Of a DNA stretch of 64,000 nt, positions 45,473-53,255 are shown piece after piece. Source of the DNA: Paenimyroides aestuarii (lineage in GTDB: Bacteria > Bacteroidota > Bacteroidia > Flavobacteriales > Flavobacteriaceae); assembly GCF_024628805.1 (NCBI RefSeq), contig NZ_CP102382.1, positions 62,001-126,000 of the forward strand. Direction: 5' to 3'. The notes below the pieces were generated by a model that searched no databases, was not told where the DNA came from, and was given only the letters and a program-made list of their open reading frames with translations. Each line of letters opens with the position of its first letter. Position 1 is the first letter of the stretch. Position numbers and translations under genes: made by a program.

Positions 45473-45628
45473 ATGCCTTCACAATTACCCTCCAAAATCT
45501 GTGAAGTCTGTGGACTGCCTTTTAACTGGCGGAAAAAGTGGAAGAAAAACTGGGACGAAGTAAAATATTGCAGCGAAAGATGCCGGAAAAACAAAAAATC
45601 AACATCCTCTGGTTCACCAAAGATTTGA
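45473..45628 (+). CDS. DUF2256 small zinc-ribbon-like protein
   Basis: This 51-aa protein has the pairs KICEVCG (Cys10, Cys13) and YCSERCR (Cys33, Cys37), a four-Cys set that can hold zinc, and an [17 protein letters not shown] core typical of DUF2256. It overlaps the cryptochrome gene by 49 bp in another frame. DUF2256 genes regularly precede photolyase or cryptochrome genes, which makes the call firm in spite of its size. The function is unknown. Confidence 0.88.
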   Translation: MPSQLPSKICEVCGLPFNWRKKWKKNWDEVKYCSERCRKNKKSTSSGSPKI

Positions 45629-46878
45629 GAACGAGCGATTCAGAATCCTTGTACAAAGCGATGCAGGAAGATTTACCTTTTCTTGCGCTGTATGTTTTTG
45701 ACGCTGATTTTTTTGTTCAAAAACAGTTTGGTTTCAGAAAAATCGGAAAATACCGTACGAAATTTCTGCTGGAAAGTGTAGAAGATTTAAAGCAGAATTT
45801 AGCGAAACAGAAGATTCCTTTTTTAATCAAATACGGCAAAACAGAAGATGTTTTCAAAGAAATTTCCGAGGAATTTGAAATCGTGAAGATTTTCTGTCAG
45901 GAAGAATGGACAAAGGAAGAAGTTGAATTACAAGCTAAAATTGAAAAAGCAATTCCGAACGCCATTTGGGAAAAATCGTATTCACAGTTTCTGGTTCATC
46001 CGCTTTTTGTTTTTAAAACTTTGGATAAAATTCCGATGCTTTTTACCAGTTTTAGACAAAAAATTGAAAAAAATCTGCTGATTCGCCCTGAATTTGAATC
46101 GGAAGATCTGATGTACGATAAACCAGAAATTCATTTTAAAAGCGATACCATTTCGTTAAAATCGCTCTGTTTTGAAGATTTTGAAACGGACGAAAGAACT
46201 GCTTTTCCTTTTTCGGGCGGAGAAAATGAAGCATTGAAAAGATTGCATCATTATTTCTCGGAAACGCAGAATCTGAGTCAATACAAGCAAACCCGAAACG
46301 GTTTGGTGGGAAGAGATTACAGTTCAAAGTTTTCGGCTTGGCTGTCGGACGGAAGTCTTTCTTCTGTCACGATTTACTATGAAATTAAGAAATATGAAGA
46401 GGAATTCGGAGCCAATGATTCGACCTATTGGTTGATTTTTGAATTGCTTTGGCGGGATTTTTTCAGATATATTTCTTTGCAGTACAAGGATTTGATTTTT
46501 TGGAAAAACGGAATTAATCATCAAAAGTATTTCGTTGAAAACAATAAAGCATTGATTCAAAAATGGAAGAATGGAAAAACGGATTCCGATTTTGTGAATG
46601 CGAATATGCTCGAACTGAAAAATACAGGCTGGATGAGCAATCGCGGTCGTCAAAATGTAGCTTCCTATTTCTGCAAAATTCTGAAACAGGACTGGAGAAT
46701 CGGGGCGGCGTATTTTGAGGAAATGCTGATTGATTATGATGTTCACAGCAATTACGGCAACTGGGTGTATCTCGCCGGAGTCGGAAATGACAATCGTGAC
46801 CGGACTTTTAACCCTGAAAAACAGGCAGAAATGTTTGATTCCAATCAAAAATTCAGACGTTTATGGCTAAAAAAGTAA
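45580..46878 (+). CDS. DASH-type cryptochrome / photolyase
   Basis: The protein has 432 aa from ATG 45580; an earlier GTG at 45538 would overlap DUF2256 further. [19 protein letters not shown] is the photolyase domain start (about 5-130). The FAD domain carries [52 protein letters not shown] and [19 protein letters not shown]. The NPEKQA motif follows. These are CRY-DASH hallmarks. CRY-DASH repairs cyclobutane pyrimidine dimers mainly in single-stranded DNA and binds FAD and often MTHF. It is flanked by small genes of the same photolyase-associated set. Confidence 0.93.
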   Translation: MPEKQKINILWFTKDLRTSDSESLYKAMQEDLPFLALYVFDADFFVQKQFGFRKIGKYRTKFLLESVEDLKQNLAKQKIPFLIKYGKTEDVFKEISEEFEIVKIFCQEEWTKEEVELQAKIEKAIPNAIWEKSYSQFLVHPLFVFKTLDKIPMLFTSFRQKIEKNLLIRPEFESEDLMYDKPEIHFKSDTISLKSLCFEDFETDERTAFPFSGGENEALKRLHHYFSETQNLSQYKQTRNGLVGRDYSSKFSAWLSDGSLSSVTIYYEIKKYEEEFGANDSTYWLIFELLWRDFFRYISLQYKDLIFWKNGINHQKYFVENNKALIQKWKNGKTDSDFVNANMLELKNTGWMSNRGRQNVASYFCKILKQDWRIGAAYFEEMLIDYDVHSNYGNWVYLAGVGNDNRDRTFNPEKQAEMFDSNQKFRRLWLKK

Positions 46879-47006
46879 AACATACCGCCCAATTGATTTT
46901 TCCGCATTATAATTATCCTTTGCTTAGTGAAACGCCCTTGCGAACAAAAAATATTTTTAAAATTTTAAAGAAAAATCTTTGCGGACTTTGCGTTAAAATC
47001 AAAAAA

Positions 47007-47288
47007 ATGAATAAAAACCTCAACATACAGCAAATTGACAGAATCATCGAAATGGCGTGGGAAGACCGAACGCCGTTTGAAGCGATACAGTTTCAGTTCG
47101 GAGTCAGTGAATCGGAAGTGATTAGACTGATGCGTTCGGAACTGAAAGAATCGAGTTTTAAGCTTTGGCGAAAAAGAGTGAATTCGGGAGTGAGCCAGAA
47201 ACACCTAAAAAAAAGAAGCGAAGAAATCAACCGTTTTAAATGCAGCAGACAGCGAGTTATCAGCAATAATAAAATTTCTAAAAGATAA
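47007..47288 (+). CDS. TIGR03643 family protein
   Basis: The protein has 93 aa from ATG 47007. IDRIIEMAWEDRTPFEAIQFQFGVSESEVIRLMR forms a helix-turn-helix-like pair, and SFKLWRKRVNSGVSQKHLKK is a basic tail. This is the small protein that accompanies photolyase genes and may bind DNA. The longer frame beginning at 46863 overlaps the cryptochrome C-terminus and lacks support. The SDR gene begins 7 bp later. Confidence 0.85.
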   Translation: MNKNLNIQQIDRIIEMAWEDRTPFEAIQFQFGVSESEVIRLMRSELKESSFKLWRKRVNSGVSQKHLKKRSEEINRFKCSRQRVISNNKISKR

Positions 47289-47295
47289 ATTGAAT

Positions 47296-47994
47296 ATGAA
47301 AAATATAGTCATCATCGGTTGCGGAAAAGGAATTGGATTGGAAACGGCAAAAATCCTTTCAGAACAAAATAGAATTATCGGAATTTCCAGAACGGAAAAT
47401 CCAGAATTGAATCATCCGAATATTGAATTTCACACAATGGATATTCTTTCGGGAAATTTAGACGAAATCAGCTTTCCGGAAGTTGTGGACGGATTGGTTT
47501 ATGCACCGGGAAGTATTAATCTGAAACCTTTTAACCGACTTTCTGTGGATGATTTTAAGAATGATTTTGAAATTAATGTTTTGGGAGCGGTAAAAATCAT
47601 TCAGAAACTGTTGCCGAATCTCAAAAAGTCGGAAAGTGCCTCAGTTGTGCTTTTCAGTTCGGTGGCGGCAAAACTGGGAATGCCTTTTCACGCTTCGATT
47701 GCGGCGAGCAAAAATGCGGTGGAAGGTCTTACAAAAAGCTTGGCGGCAGAATTTTCGGCTCAGAAAATCAGGGTCAATGCCATTGCGCCTTCATTAACGG
47801 ACACGAATCTGGCATCACAACTTTTGGCAACCCCCGAAAAAAGAGAAGCTTCTGCGAAAAGACATCCGTTGCAAAGAGTAGGAACGGCTGAAGAAATTGC
47901 GGAAATGACGGCTTTCCTTGTTTCGGATAAATCTTCGTGGATTACCGGACAGATTTTCGGAATTGATGGTGGAATGGGAAGTGTTAAGCTTTAG
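47296..47994 (+). CDS. SDR family oxidoreductase, catalytic Tyr missing
   Basis: This 232-aa Rossmann protein has IIGCGKGIGLETAKIL (nucleotide binding), DGLVYAPGSINL in place of NNAG, SSVAAKLGMP with the conserved Ser, and a C-terminal GTAEEIAEMTAFLVSDKSSW then ITGQIFGIDGGMG. The YxxxK pair reads IAASK, so the catalytic Tyr is Ile while the Lys remains. It belongs to the photolyase cluster, where similar SDR genes recur. The reaction is unknown and may not be a normal SDR oxidation. A TTG start at 47290 is less likely than the ATG. Confidence 0.88.
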   Translation: MKNIVIIGCGKGIGLETAKILSEQNRIIGISRTENPELNHPNIEFHTMDILSGNLDEISFPEVVDGLVYAPGSINLKPFNRLSVDDFKNDFEINVLGAVKIIQKLLPNLKKSESASVVLFSSVAAKLGMPFHASIAASKNAVEGLTKSLAAEFSAQKIRVNAIAPSLTDTNLASQLLATPEKREASAKRHPLQRVGTAEEIAEMTAFLVSDKSSWITGQIFGIDGGMGSVKL

Positions 47995-47999
47995 TGTTA

Positions 48000-48039
48000 G
48001 AGAGTTGGAGAGTTTGAGAGTTTGAGGGTTTGAGAGTTT
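48000..48039. repeat. short tandem repeat, five 8-bp units
   Basis: GAGAGTTG, GAGAGTTT, GAGAGTTT, GAGGGTTT and GAGAGTTT follow head to tail directly after the SDR stop codon. A slippage-prone tract in a non-coding spacer. Confidence 0.75.
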
Positions 48040-48110
48040 TTGAATTATGACTTTGTTAAATTGTTACATTGCTACACTGATAAATTAATACATTATTAAA
48101 ATACTTAGAT

Positions 48111-48118
48111 TAAATTTG
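48111..48118 (+). promoter_or_regulatory. -7 box of the MarR-type gene, possibly leaderless
   Basis: TAAATTTG is an exact TAnnTTTG, and the ATG follows after only four bases. Transcription would start at or near the start codon. Confidence 0.5.
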
Positions 48119-48122
48119 CGCT

Positions 48123-48767
48123 ATGAATACTGATTTTTTCATTGATTTGCTTCATCAGGTCAAAGAATTTGAAAATTCCGAAGCCTATAAACCTCACTCC
48201 ACAGTTGAGGATTTCCGGCTTTGGCTTAACGATAAAAAATACAGAAAAGAAAGTCCTACCAAGCTTTTTAAAAATGAACAGCATCAGGTTTCATTTACAG
48301 AGAATGAAATCTGCAAACAGGTTTTGCTTTTGGGACGGTATTCTAAACAATTGATTAGAAAAGGACTCAATGATTTCCCTGAACTCGCCAATGAAGAATT
48401 CACCTACCTTTACCGACTGAAAGATGAGCCGAATTTGACTAAAATTCAGTTGATTGAAAGGAACGGTCACGAAAAACAAACGGGTACGCAGATTATCAAA
48501 CGTCTGCTTGAATATGGTTTAATTGAAGAAAAAAATGACAACGAAGATAAGAGAAGCAAACGTTTGAACATCACCGAAAAAGGCGAAGATTATTTCCACC
48601 GCTCCGTTGAAAAAGTGAATATGACTTCCAGAATTCTCGCCGGAAAACTTGAAAACAAAGAAAAAATCGAACTGCTGGAATTGCTGAAGAAACTGAATGA
48701 TTTTCATTCGCATATTTATTTGGAGTATAAGAATGAGGATATTTCAGCACTAACGAATTTATTGTAA
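48123..48767 (+). CDS. MarR-type winged-helix transcriptional regulator
   Basis: The protein has 214 aa. The wHTH spans about 85-165: NEEFTYLYRLKDEPNLTKIQLIERNGHEKQTGTQIIKRLLEYGLIEEKNDNEDKRSKRLNITEKG, read in pieces, shows the recognition helix and wing with the D.R.S.R.L motif typical of MarR. It has a long N-terminal segment (about 1-80) that is unlike basic MarR proteins. It is the last gene of the photolyase block and may control it. Transcription starts very close to the ATG. Confidence 0.85.
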   Translation: MNTDFFIDLLHQVKEFENSEAYKPHSTVEDFRLWLNDKKYRKESPTKLFKNEQHQVSFTENEICKQVLLLGRYSKQLIRKGLNDFPELANEEFTYLYRLKDEPNLTKIQLIERNGHEKQTGTQIIKRLLEYGLIEEKNDNEDKRSKRLNITEKGEDYFHRSVEKVNMTSRILAGKLENKEKIELLELLKKLNDFHSHIYLEYKNEDISALTNLL

Positions 48768-48838
48768 TGCTTGCAAATGATTATTTATAAGATGTAAACG
48801 ATTATTATTCCTTTAGCAAATCAAAAAAAGACTTCTCA

Positions 48839-48882
48839 GTAACATTTGTTACATAATTTGTGAGATATAATTCTGAAATTTG
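48839..48882 (+). promoter_or_regulatory. palindromic operator and promoter of the yeeE-crp operon
   Basis: GTAACATTTGTTAC at 48839-48852 is a perfect 14-bp palindrome. GAAATTTG (one change from TAnnTTTG) lies at 48875-48882. The operator centre is 29.5 bp before the -7 element, exactly as at the other two sites in this region. If the operator is used, the downstream Crp/Fnr gene would control itself. Confidence 0.7.
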
Positions 48883-48907
48883 TTCCGAAAATAAACTAAA
48901 TAATAGT

Positions 48908-49465
48908 ATGGAATGGATTTTAGAACCTTGGCCGTGGTATGTAAGTGGTCCTTTAATTGCTTTAACCATGTTTGCTTTGCTGTATGTGGGTAAAAACTTT
49001 GGAATGTCATCAAACCTTCGAACACTTTGCACCATGTGTGGAGCCGACAAAACATGTGATTTCTTTTGCTTTGACTGGAAAAATCAACGTTGGAATTTAT
49101 TGGTAATGCTAGGTGCTGTTATCGGCGGTTTTGTCGCTGCTAATTATCTTTCTGAAAATCAAACACCTAACATTCATCCACAAACCATCGAGCAATTACA
49201 TCAAATGGGGATAAAAAGTGCTGGTACCGCATATGTGCCTACCGAACTTTTTGGTTCAGAAGCATTATCCAACCCAAAAACATTGGCAATATTGCTTATT
49301 GGTGGTGTTTTAGTAGGTTTTGGAGCTCGCTATGCAGGCGGTTGCACTTCTGGTCATTCTATTTCGGGCATCAGTAATTTACAACTGCCTTCATTAATAG
49401 CTACCATTGGATTTTTTATTGGCGGATTGCTTATGGTACATATCATTTTTCCGTTTATTTTTTAA
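48908..49465 (+). CDS. YeeE/YedE family protein, N-terminal half
   Basis: This 185-aa membrane protein has about four or five membrane segments. The longer frame from 48860 lacks a promoter distance and was trimmed to MEWILEPWPWYVSG. CTMCGADKTCDFFCFDW is Cys-rich, and YAGGCTSGHSISGI is the first conserved Cys loop of the YeeE/TsuA thiosulfate-uptake family. The second half of the transporter is encoded by the next gene, 5 bp on. It is likely to move thiosulfate or another sulfur compound. Confidence 0.9.
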   Translation: MEWILEPWPWYVSGPLIALTMFALLYVGKNFGMSSNLRTLCTMCGADKTCDFFCFDWKNQRWNLLVMLGAVIGGFVAANYLSENQTPNIHPQTIEQLHQMGIKSAGTAYVPTELFGSEALSNPKTLAILLIGGVLVGFGARYAGGCTSGHSISGISNLQLPSLIATIGFFIGGLLMVHIIFPFIF

Positions 49466-49470
49466 CTTAA

Positions 49471-49896
49471 ATGCACCCTCAAATGAAAAATGTGATCTAT
49501 TTAATCATCGGAACTTTCTTTGGAATTGTAATGTATAAATCCGAAGCTGCCTCATGGTTTAGAATATACGAAATGTTTAACTTTCAATCCATCCATATGT
49601 ATGGACTCATGGGCAGTGCTTTAGCTGTGGGAATTGTGCTTGTTCAGTACATTAAATCCAAAAAAATAAAAGATATTACCGGAAATCAAATCACTATTGC
49701 CGATAAAGAAAAAAGCATCGCTCGTTATTTAATTGGTGGGATTTTGTTTGGTTTAGGATGGGCATTAGCTGGTGCTTGTCCCGGGCCGATGTTTGTTTTA
49801 ACAGGTGCTGGATACTTTCCAATTTTAATTGTAATTTTAGGTGCAGTATTGGGCACATGGTTTTATGGTTTGCTAAAAAACAAGCTGCCTCATTAA
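49471..49896 (+). CDS. YeeE/YedE family protein, C-terminal half (DUF6691)
   Basis: The protein has 141 aa with four membrane segments, beginning KNVIYLIIGTFFGIVMYKSEAASW. LAGACPGPMFVLTGAG contains the second conserved Cys of the family. Together with the previous gene it gives the full YeeE fold. The start could also be the ATG at 49483. The Crp/Fnr gene follows 10 bp later. Confidence 0.9.
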   Translation: MHPQMKNVIYLIIGTFFGIVMYKSEAASWFRIYEMFNFQSIHMYGLMGSALAVGIVLVQYIKSKKIKDITGNQITIADKEKSIARYLIGGILFGLGWALAGACPGPMFVLTGAGYFPILIVILGAVLGTWFYGLLKNKLPH

Positions 49897-49906
49897 TTTT
49901 TTTACA

Positions 49907-50536
49907 ATGGAAGATGTTATAAAAGAAACCTACGGAAGTGTTTTTGAAAAGGATTTATTAGATGAAATTGTGTCGGTTGCGCAATTAGTGGAATTTAACG
50001 AAGGTGATGTATTGATTGATATTGGCAAGTATATTAAAACCATGCCGCTTTTAATTCGGGGTGCCATTAAAATTATGCGCGAAGATTTTGATACCGGTGA
50101 GCTTCTCTTGTATTTTATTGAAAAAGGCGACACGTGTTCCATGACGTTGAACTGTTGCTTGGGCGATAAAAAAAGTGAAATTAGAGCAGTAGCCGAAAAC
50201 AACGGTATGGTGGCAATGATTCCTGTAAACAAAATGGAAGAATGGCTGGCAAAATACAAAAGTTGGCGCGCGTATGTTTTTGAAAGCTACAACAACCGTT
50301 TCAATGAAATGTTGGCTGCCATAGACAATATTGCTTTTATGAATATGAACGAACGTTTACTGAATTATCTGCATGAAAAAAGCAAAATAAACCAATCGAA
50401 CATTATTTCAAAAACACATCAAGAAATTGCTTATGAATTAAACAGTTCACGCGTGGTGGTTTCAAGGTTGCTAAAAGCTTTAGAAAACGAAGGACACATT
50501 AAGCTTAACCGAAACACCATTGAATTAATAAAATAA
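49907..50536 (+). CDS. Crp/Fnr family transcriptional regulator
   Basis: The protein has 209 aa. The cyclic-nucleotide-like beta-barrel (about 10-115) carries KGDTCSMTLNCCLGDK with Cys77, Cys83 and Cys84 in place of the cAMP phosphate-binding loop. A dimerisation helix and a wHTH follow, with TISKTHQEIAYELNSSRVVVSRLLKALENEG-like sequence (SRVVVSRLLKALE is the recognition helix). There is no N-terminal FeS motif of FNR. The Cys cluster makes sulfide, persulfide or redox sensing plausible. It is the likely regulator of three palindromic sites in this region. Confidence 0.9.
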   Translation: MEDVIKETYGSVFEKDLLDEIVSVAQLVEFNEGDVLIDIGKYIKTMPLLIRGAIKIMREDFDTGELLLYFIEKGDTCSMTLNCCLGDKKSEIRAVAENNGMVAMIPVNKMEEWLAKYKSWRAYVFESYNNRFNEMLAAIDNIAFMNMNERLLNYLHEKSKINQSNIISKTHQEIAYELNSSRVVVSRLLKALENEGHIKLNRNTIELIK

Positions 50537-50558
50537 CTATATTACCGATTAAAAGATA

Positions 50559-50592
50559 ATAGACCCAGTTTTTTCACTGCGGTCTATTTTTT
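50559..50592 (+). terminator. terminator of the yeeE-crp operon
   Basis: AATAGACC-CAGT and ACTG-C-GGTCTATT form a long stem, with a T6 run after. Confidence 0.85.
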
Positions 50593-50604
50593 ATTTTATG
50601 ATGT

Positions 50605-50648
50605 GTAACAATTGTTACTGCACAGCTTTTTAGGCTGATCTACCTTTG
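50605..50648 (+). promoter_or_regulatory. palindromic operator and promoter of tauE-like gene
   Basis: GTAACAATTGTTAC at 50605-50618 is a perfect palindrome. TACCTTTG at 50641-50648 is an exact TAnnTTTG, 29.5 bp from the operator centre to its first base. This geometry fits a class II (-41.5) activator site. Confidence 0.75.
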
Positions 50649-50671
50649 CTGTATAAATCATTCAAAAAGAT

Positions 50672-51475
50672 ATGGCAACAGATTTAATGGGCTATTTTTT
50701 AGCAATTCTTGTAGGTATTTCGCTGGGATTAATTGGCAGCGGCGGATCTATTCTAACGGTTCCAATTCTAGTCTATATCATGGGAATTCATCCGGTTTTG
50801 GCAACTGCGTATTCGCTTTTTGTGGTGGGCAGTTCTGCTTTGGTGGGCGGAACAAAAAATGCCTTACAAAAAAAGGTGGACTTTAAAACAGTTTTCATTT
50901 TTGGAATTCCATCTATTGTGGTTGTTTATATTGTTCGATCGTTTGTATTACCTGTAATTCCTGATATTCTTTTCACGGTAAACAATTTTCAATTTACAAA
51001 GCCTATTGCACTTATGGTGTTGTTTGCAATTGTAATGATTTTAGCCTCTGTATCTATGATTCGCCCTTGTCCGCATTGTACAGAATCAAACGATAGTACT
51101 TTGAAATATAATTATCCAATGATTTTGCTTCAAGGCACTTTGGTTGGTACATTAACAGGTTTGGTAGGTGCCGGCGGTGGCTTTTTAATTATTCCTGCAT
51201 TGGTTCTGTTGGCCAAAATGCCAATGAAAATGGCAGTAGGCACCTCGCTTTTTATCATTGCATTCAATTCTCTTTTGGGATTTTCGGGCGATCTTATAAA
51301 TGGGCAACCCATCAATTGGTATGTGCTACTTGCTTTTACAACTTCTGCCGTGATAGGTATATTTATAGGAATGTATCTTTCTAAAAAAATCGAAGGAAAT
51401 AAATTAAAAACAGCTTTCGGATGGTTTGTATTGGCAATGGGCGTTTATATACTGTTCAAAGAATTATTTCTATAA
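50672..51475 (+). CDS. TauE/SafE family sulfite or sulfonate-linked membrane transporter
   Basis: This 267-aa protein has eight membrane segments in two repeats. ILVGISLGLIGSGGSILTVPILVYIMG and GTLVGTLTGLVGAGGGFLIIPALVL (read in parts) are the duplicated signature. A loop CPHCTES with two Cys sits between the halves. TauE/SafE proteins export sulfite or related anions. It is a single-gene unit with its own operator between the yeeE-crp and the persulfide operons. Confidence 0.92.
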   Translation: MATDLMGYFLAILVGISLGLIGSGGSILTVPILVYIMGIHPVLATAYSLFVVGSSALVGGTKNALQKKVDFKTVFIFGIPSIVVVYIVRSFVLPVIPDILFTVNNFQFTKPIALMVLFAIVMILASVSMIRPCPHCTESNDSTLKYNYPMILLQGTLVGTLTGLVGAGGGFLIIPALVLLAKMPMKMAVGTSLFIIAFNSLLGFSGDLINGQPINWYVLLAFTTSAVIGIFIGMYLSKKIEGNKLKTAFGWFVLAMGVYILFKELFL

Positions 51476-51487
51476 AATTATCATTGT

Positions 51488-51531
51488 GTAACTTTTGTTA
51501 CTGTACACAAAATCAACAAGTAATACCTTTA
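51488..51531 (+). promoter_or_regulatory. palindromic operator and promoter of the persulfide operon
   Basis: GTAACTTTTGTTAC at 51488-51501 keeps GTAAC-N4-GTTAC. TACCTTTA at 51524-51531 (one change from TAnnTTTG) has its first base 29.5 bp from the operator centre. This is the third site with the same spacing. Confidence 0.72.
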
Positions 51532-51557
51532 CTATAAATATTAAAAATCAATCAATC

Positions 51558-52976
51558 ATGAAAATAGAACAAATTTATACAGGATGTTTAGCACAAGGTG
51601 CTTATTATATTGAAAGTAATGGCGAAGCAGTAGTTATTGATCCATTGCGTGAAGTGCAACCATATATCGAAAAAGCAACAAAAGATGGGGCAACAATTAA
51701 ATATGTTTTAGAAACCCACTTTCATGCCGATTTTGTGAGTGGACATCTCGATTTAGCCGAAAAAACCGGCGCTACCATTGTATTTGGACCAACTGCCAAA
51801 CCTAATTTTAAGGCTCATATTGCTGCCGACAATGAAATGCTAACTATTGGAAACATCAAAATAAAAGTTATCCACACACCTGGGCACACCATGGAAAGCA
51901 CTTGTTATTTGCTAATCGATGAAAATGGTAAAGAAACCAGCTTGTTTACTGGCGATACATTGTTTATTGGCGATGTGGGAAGACCCGATTTGGCTCAGAA
52001 AGTTGTAGCCGATTTAACTCAAGAAAAATTAGCGGCACATTTGTATGATTCGCTGCACCACAAAATTATGCCTTTGGCCGATGACATCATCGTATATCCG
52101 GCACACGGAGCGGGTTCGGCTTGTGGAAAAAACATGAGCAAAGAAACTTTTGACACTTTGGGCAACCAAAAACAAACAAATTATGCATTGCAACCCATGA
52201 CAAAAGAGGCTTTTATTGAAAAAGTTTTAGATGGATTAATGCCGCCTCCTGCTTATTTTCCTGAAAATGTATTAATGAACATTAAAGGATATGAAAGTAT
52301 TGACCGCGTTTTAGATAAAGGAACAAAAGCGCTTTCACCAGAAGCATTTGAAACGATTGCAAACGAAACCGATGCCCTATTATTGGATACCCGCGATGCA
52401 CAAACTTTTGCAAAAGGATTTATTCCGAACTCGATAAATATTGGCATTGATGGTAATTTTGCACCTTGGGCTGGAGCTTTGATTCCGAATATTCAACAAG
52501 CTATTTTACTGATTGCCGATGAAGGTCGTGAGGAAGAAATTGTTACCCGTTTGGCTCGTGTAGGCTACGACAATACCATTGGCTTTTTAAAAGGTGGATT
52601 CGATGCATGGAAAAATGCAGGTAAAGAAACTGATCACATTACATCTATTTCGGTAGATGAATTGGAAAACAGACTTGCTCAAAATCCTGATTTAAACATT
52701 TTAGATGTTCGTAAAAACAGCGAACATTATTCAGAACACGTAATTGGGTCGGAAAACATTGCTTTAGATTACATCAACCAACACATTTCGGAAGTTGATA
52801 AAAACAAAACCTATTATGTGCATTGTGCGGGCGGTTACCGTTCCATGATTTTTATTTCGATACTAAAAGCGCGTGGATATGAGCAATTAATCGATATTCA
52901 AGGTGGTTTTTCTGCTATTAAAGCTTCCGGAAAATTCGCTGTGAGCAATTATGTGTGTCCAAGCACTATGCTTTAA
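51558..52976 (+). CDS. MBL-fold hydrolase (persulfide dioxygenase-like) fused to two rhodanese domains
   Basis: The protein has 472 aa. The metallo-beta-lactamase domain (about 1-250) carries ETHFHADFVSGHLDLA and HTPGHTMES (metal ligands), FTGDTLFIGDVGRPDL, and VYPAHGAGSACGK, matching ETHE1/persulfide dioxygenases. Rhodanese domain 1 (about 270-355) has ADEGREEE at the active-site loop and so no Cys. Domain 2 (about 370-465) has HCAGGYRSM with the Cys. The start at MKIEQIYTGCLAQGAYYI was chosen and the upstream 21 residues dropped. It oxidises persulfides and passes sulfane sulfur on. Confidence 0.93.
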   Translation: MKIEQIYTGCLAQGAYYIESNGEAVVIDPLREVQPYIEKATKDGATIKYVLETHFHADFVSGHLDLAEKTGATIVFGPTAKPNFKAHIAADNEMLTIGNIKIKVIHTPGHTMESTCYLLIDENGKETSLFTGDTLFIGDVGRPDLAQKVVADLTQEKLAAHLYDSLHHKIMPLADDIIVYPAHGAGSACGKNMSKETFDTLGNQKQTNYALQPMTKEAFIEKVLDGLMPPPAYFPENVLMNIKGYESIDRVLDKGTKALSPEAFETIANETDALLLDTRDAQTFAKGFIPNSINIGIDGNFAPWAGALIPNIQQAILLIADEGREEEIVTRLARVGYDNTIGFLKGGFDAWKNAGKETDHITSISVDELENRLAQNPDLNILDVRKNSEHYSEHVIGSENIALDYINQHISEVDKNKTYYVHCAGGYRSMIFISILKARGYEQLIDIQGGFSAIKASGKFAVSNYVCPSTML

Positions 52977-52996
52977 TTTTCAATAAAATCAACAAT

Positions 52997-53251
52997 ATGT
53001 TACAAAACATCTTGCAAAATTGGAATACCATGCGGATTATTCGTTTGGGCTTTGGAATCTACTTCCTTGTAACGGGTATTGCTTCGAAAACATGGTTTGC
53101 GGTGTTCATTGGGGTTGTGTTTTCACTTTTGGCTTTGTTCAATATAGGATGTTGCGGAACCCAACAATGCGGAACCAAGCACAGAATTAACAAAAAGGAA
53201 GCCGCAGAGAAACCAGTAATTTATGAAGAAGTTCAATTAAATAAAAAATAA
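52997..53251 (+). CDS. small membrane protein with Cys-rich C-terminus (DUF2892-like)
   Basis: The protein has 84 aa from ATG 52997. Two membrane segments (IIRLGFGIYFLVTGIAS and WFAVFIGVVFSLLALFNIG) are followed by CCGTQQCGTKH. YgaP-type proteins have the same hydrophobic domain fused to rhodanese, and a separate rhodanese gene follows here. The Cys triad may accept sulfane sulfur, which is an inference. Confidence 0.8.
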   Translation: MLQNILQNWNTMRIIRLGFGIYFLVTGIASKTWFAVFIGVVFSLLALFNIGCCGTQQCGTKHRINKKEAAEKPVIYEEVQLNKK

Positions 53252-53255
53252 AACA

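Noticed and set aside
46324..46848. 174-codon minus-strand frame inside the cryptochrome gene
   Set aside because: No family pattern, and the cryptochrome motifs are continuous on the plus strand.
48839..51501. Identification of the three palindromes as HcpR, DNR or FNR sites
   Set aside because: The consensus GTAAC-N4-GTTAC is of Crp/Fnr type, but I cannot assign the named subfamily without a search.
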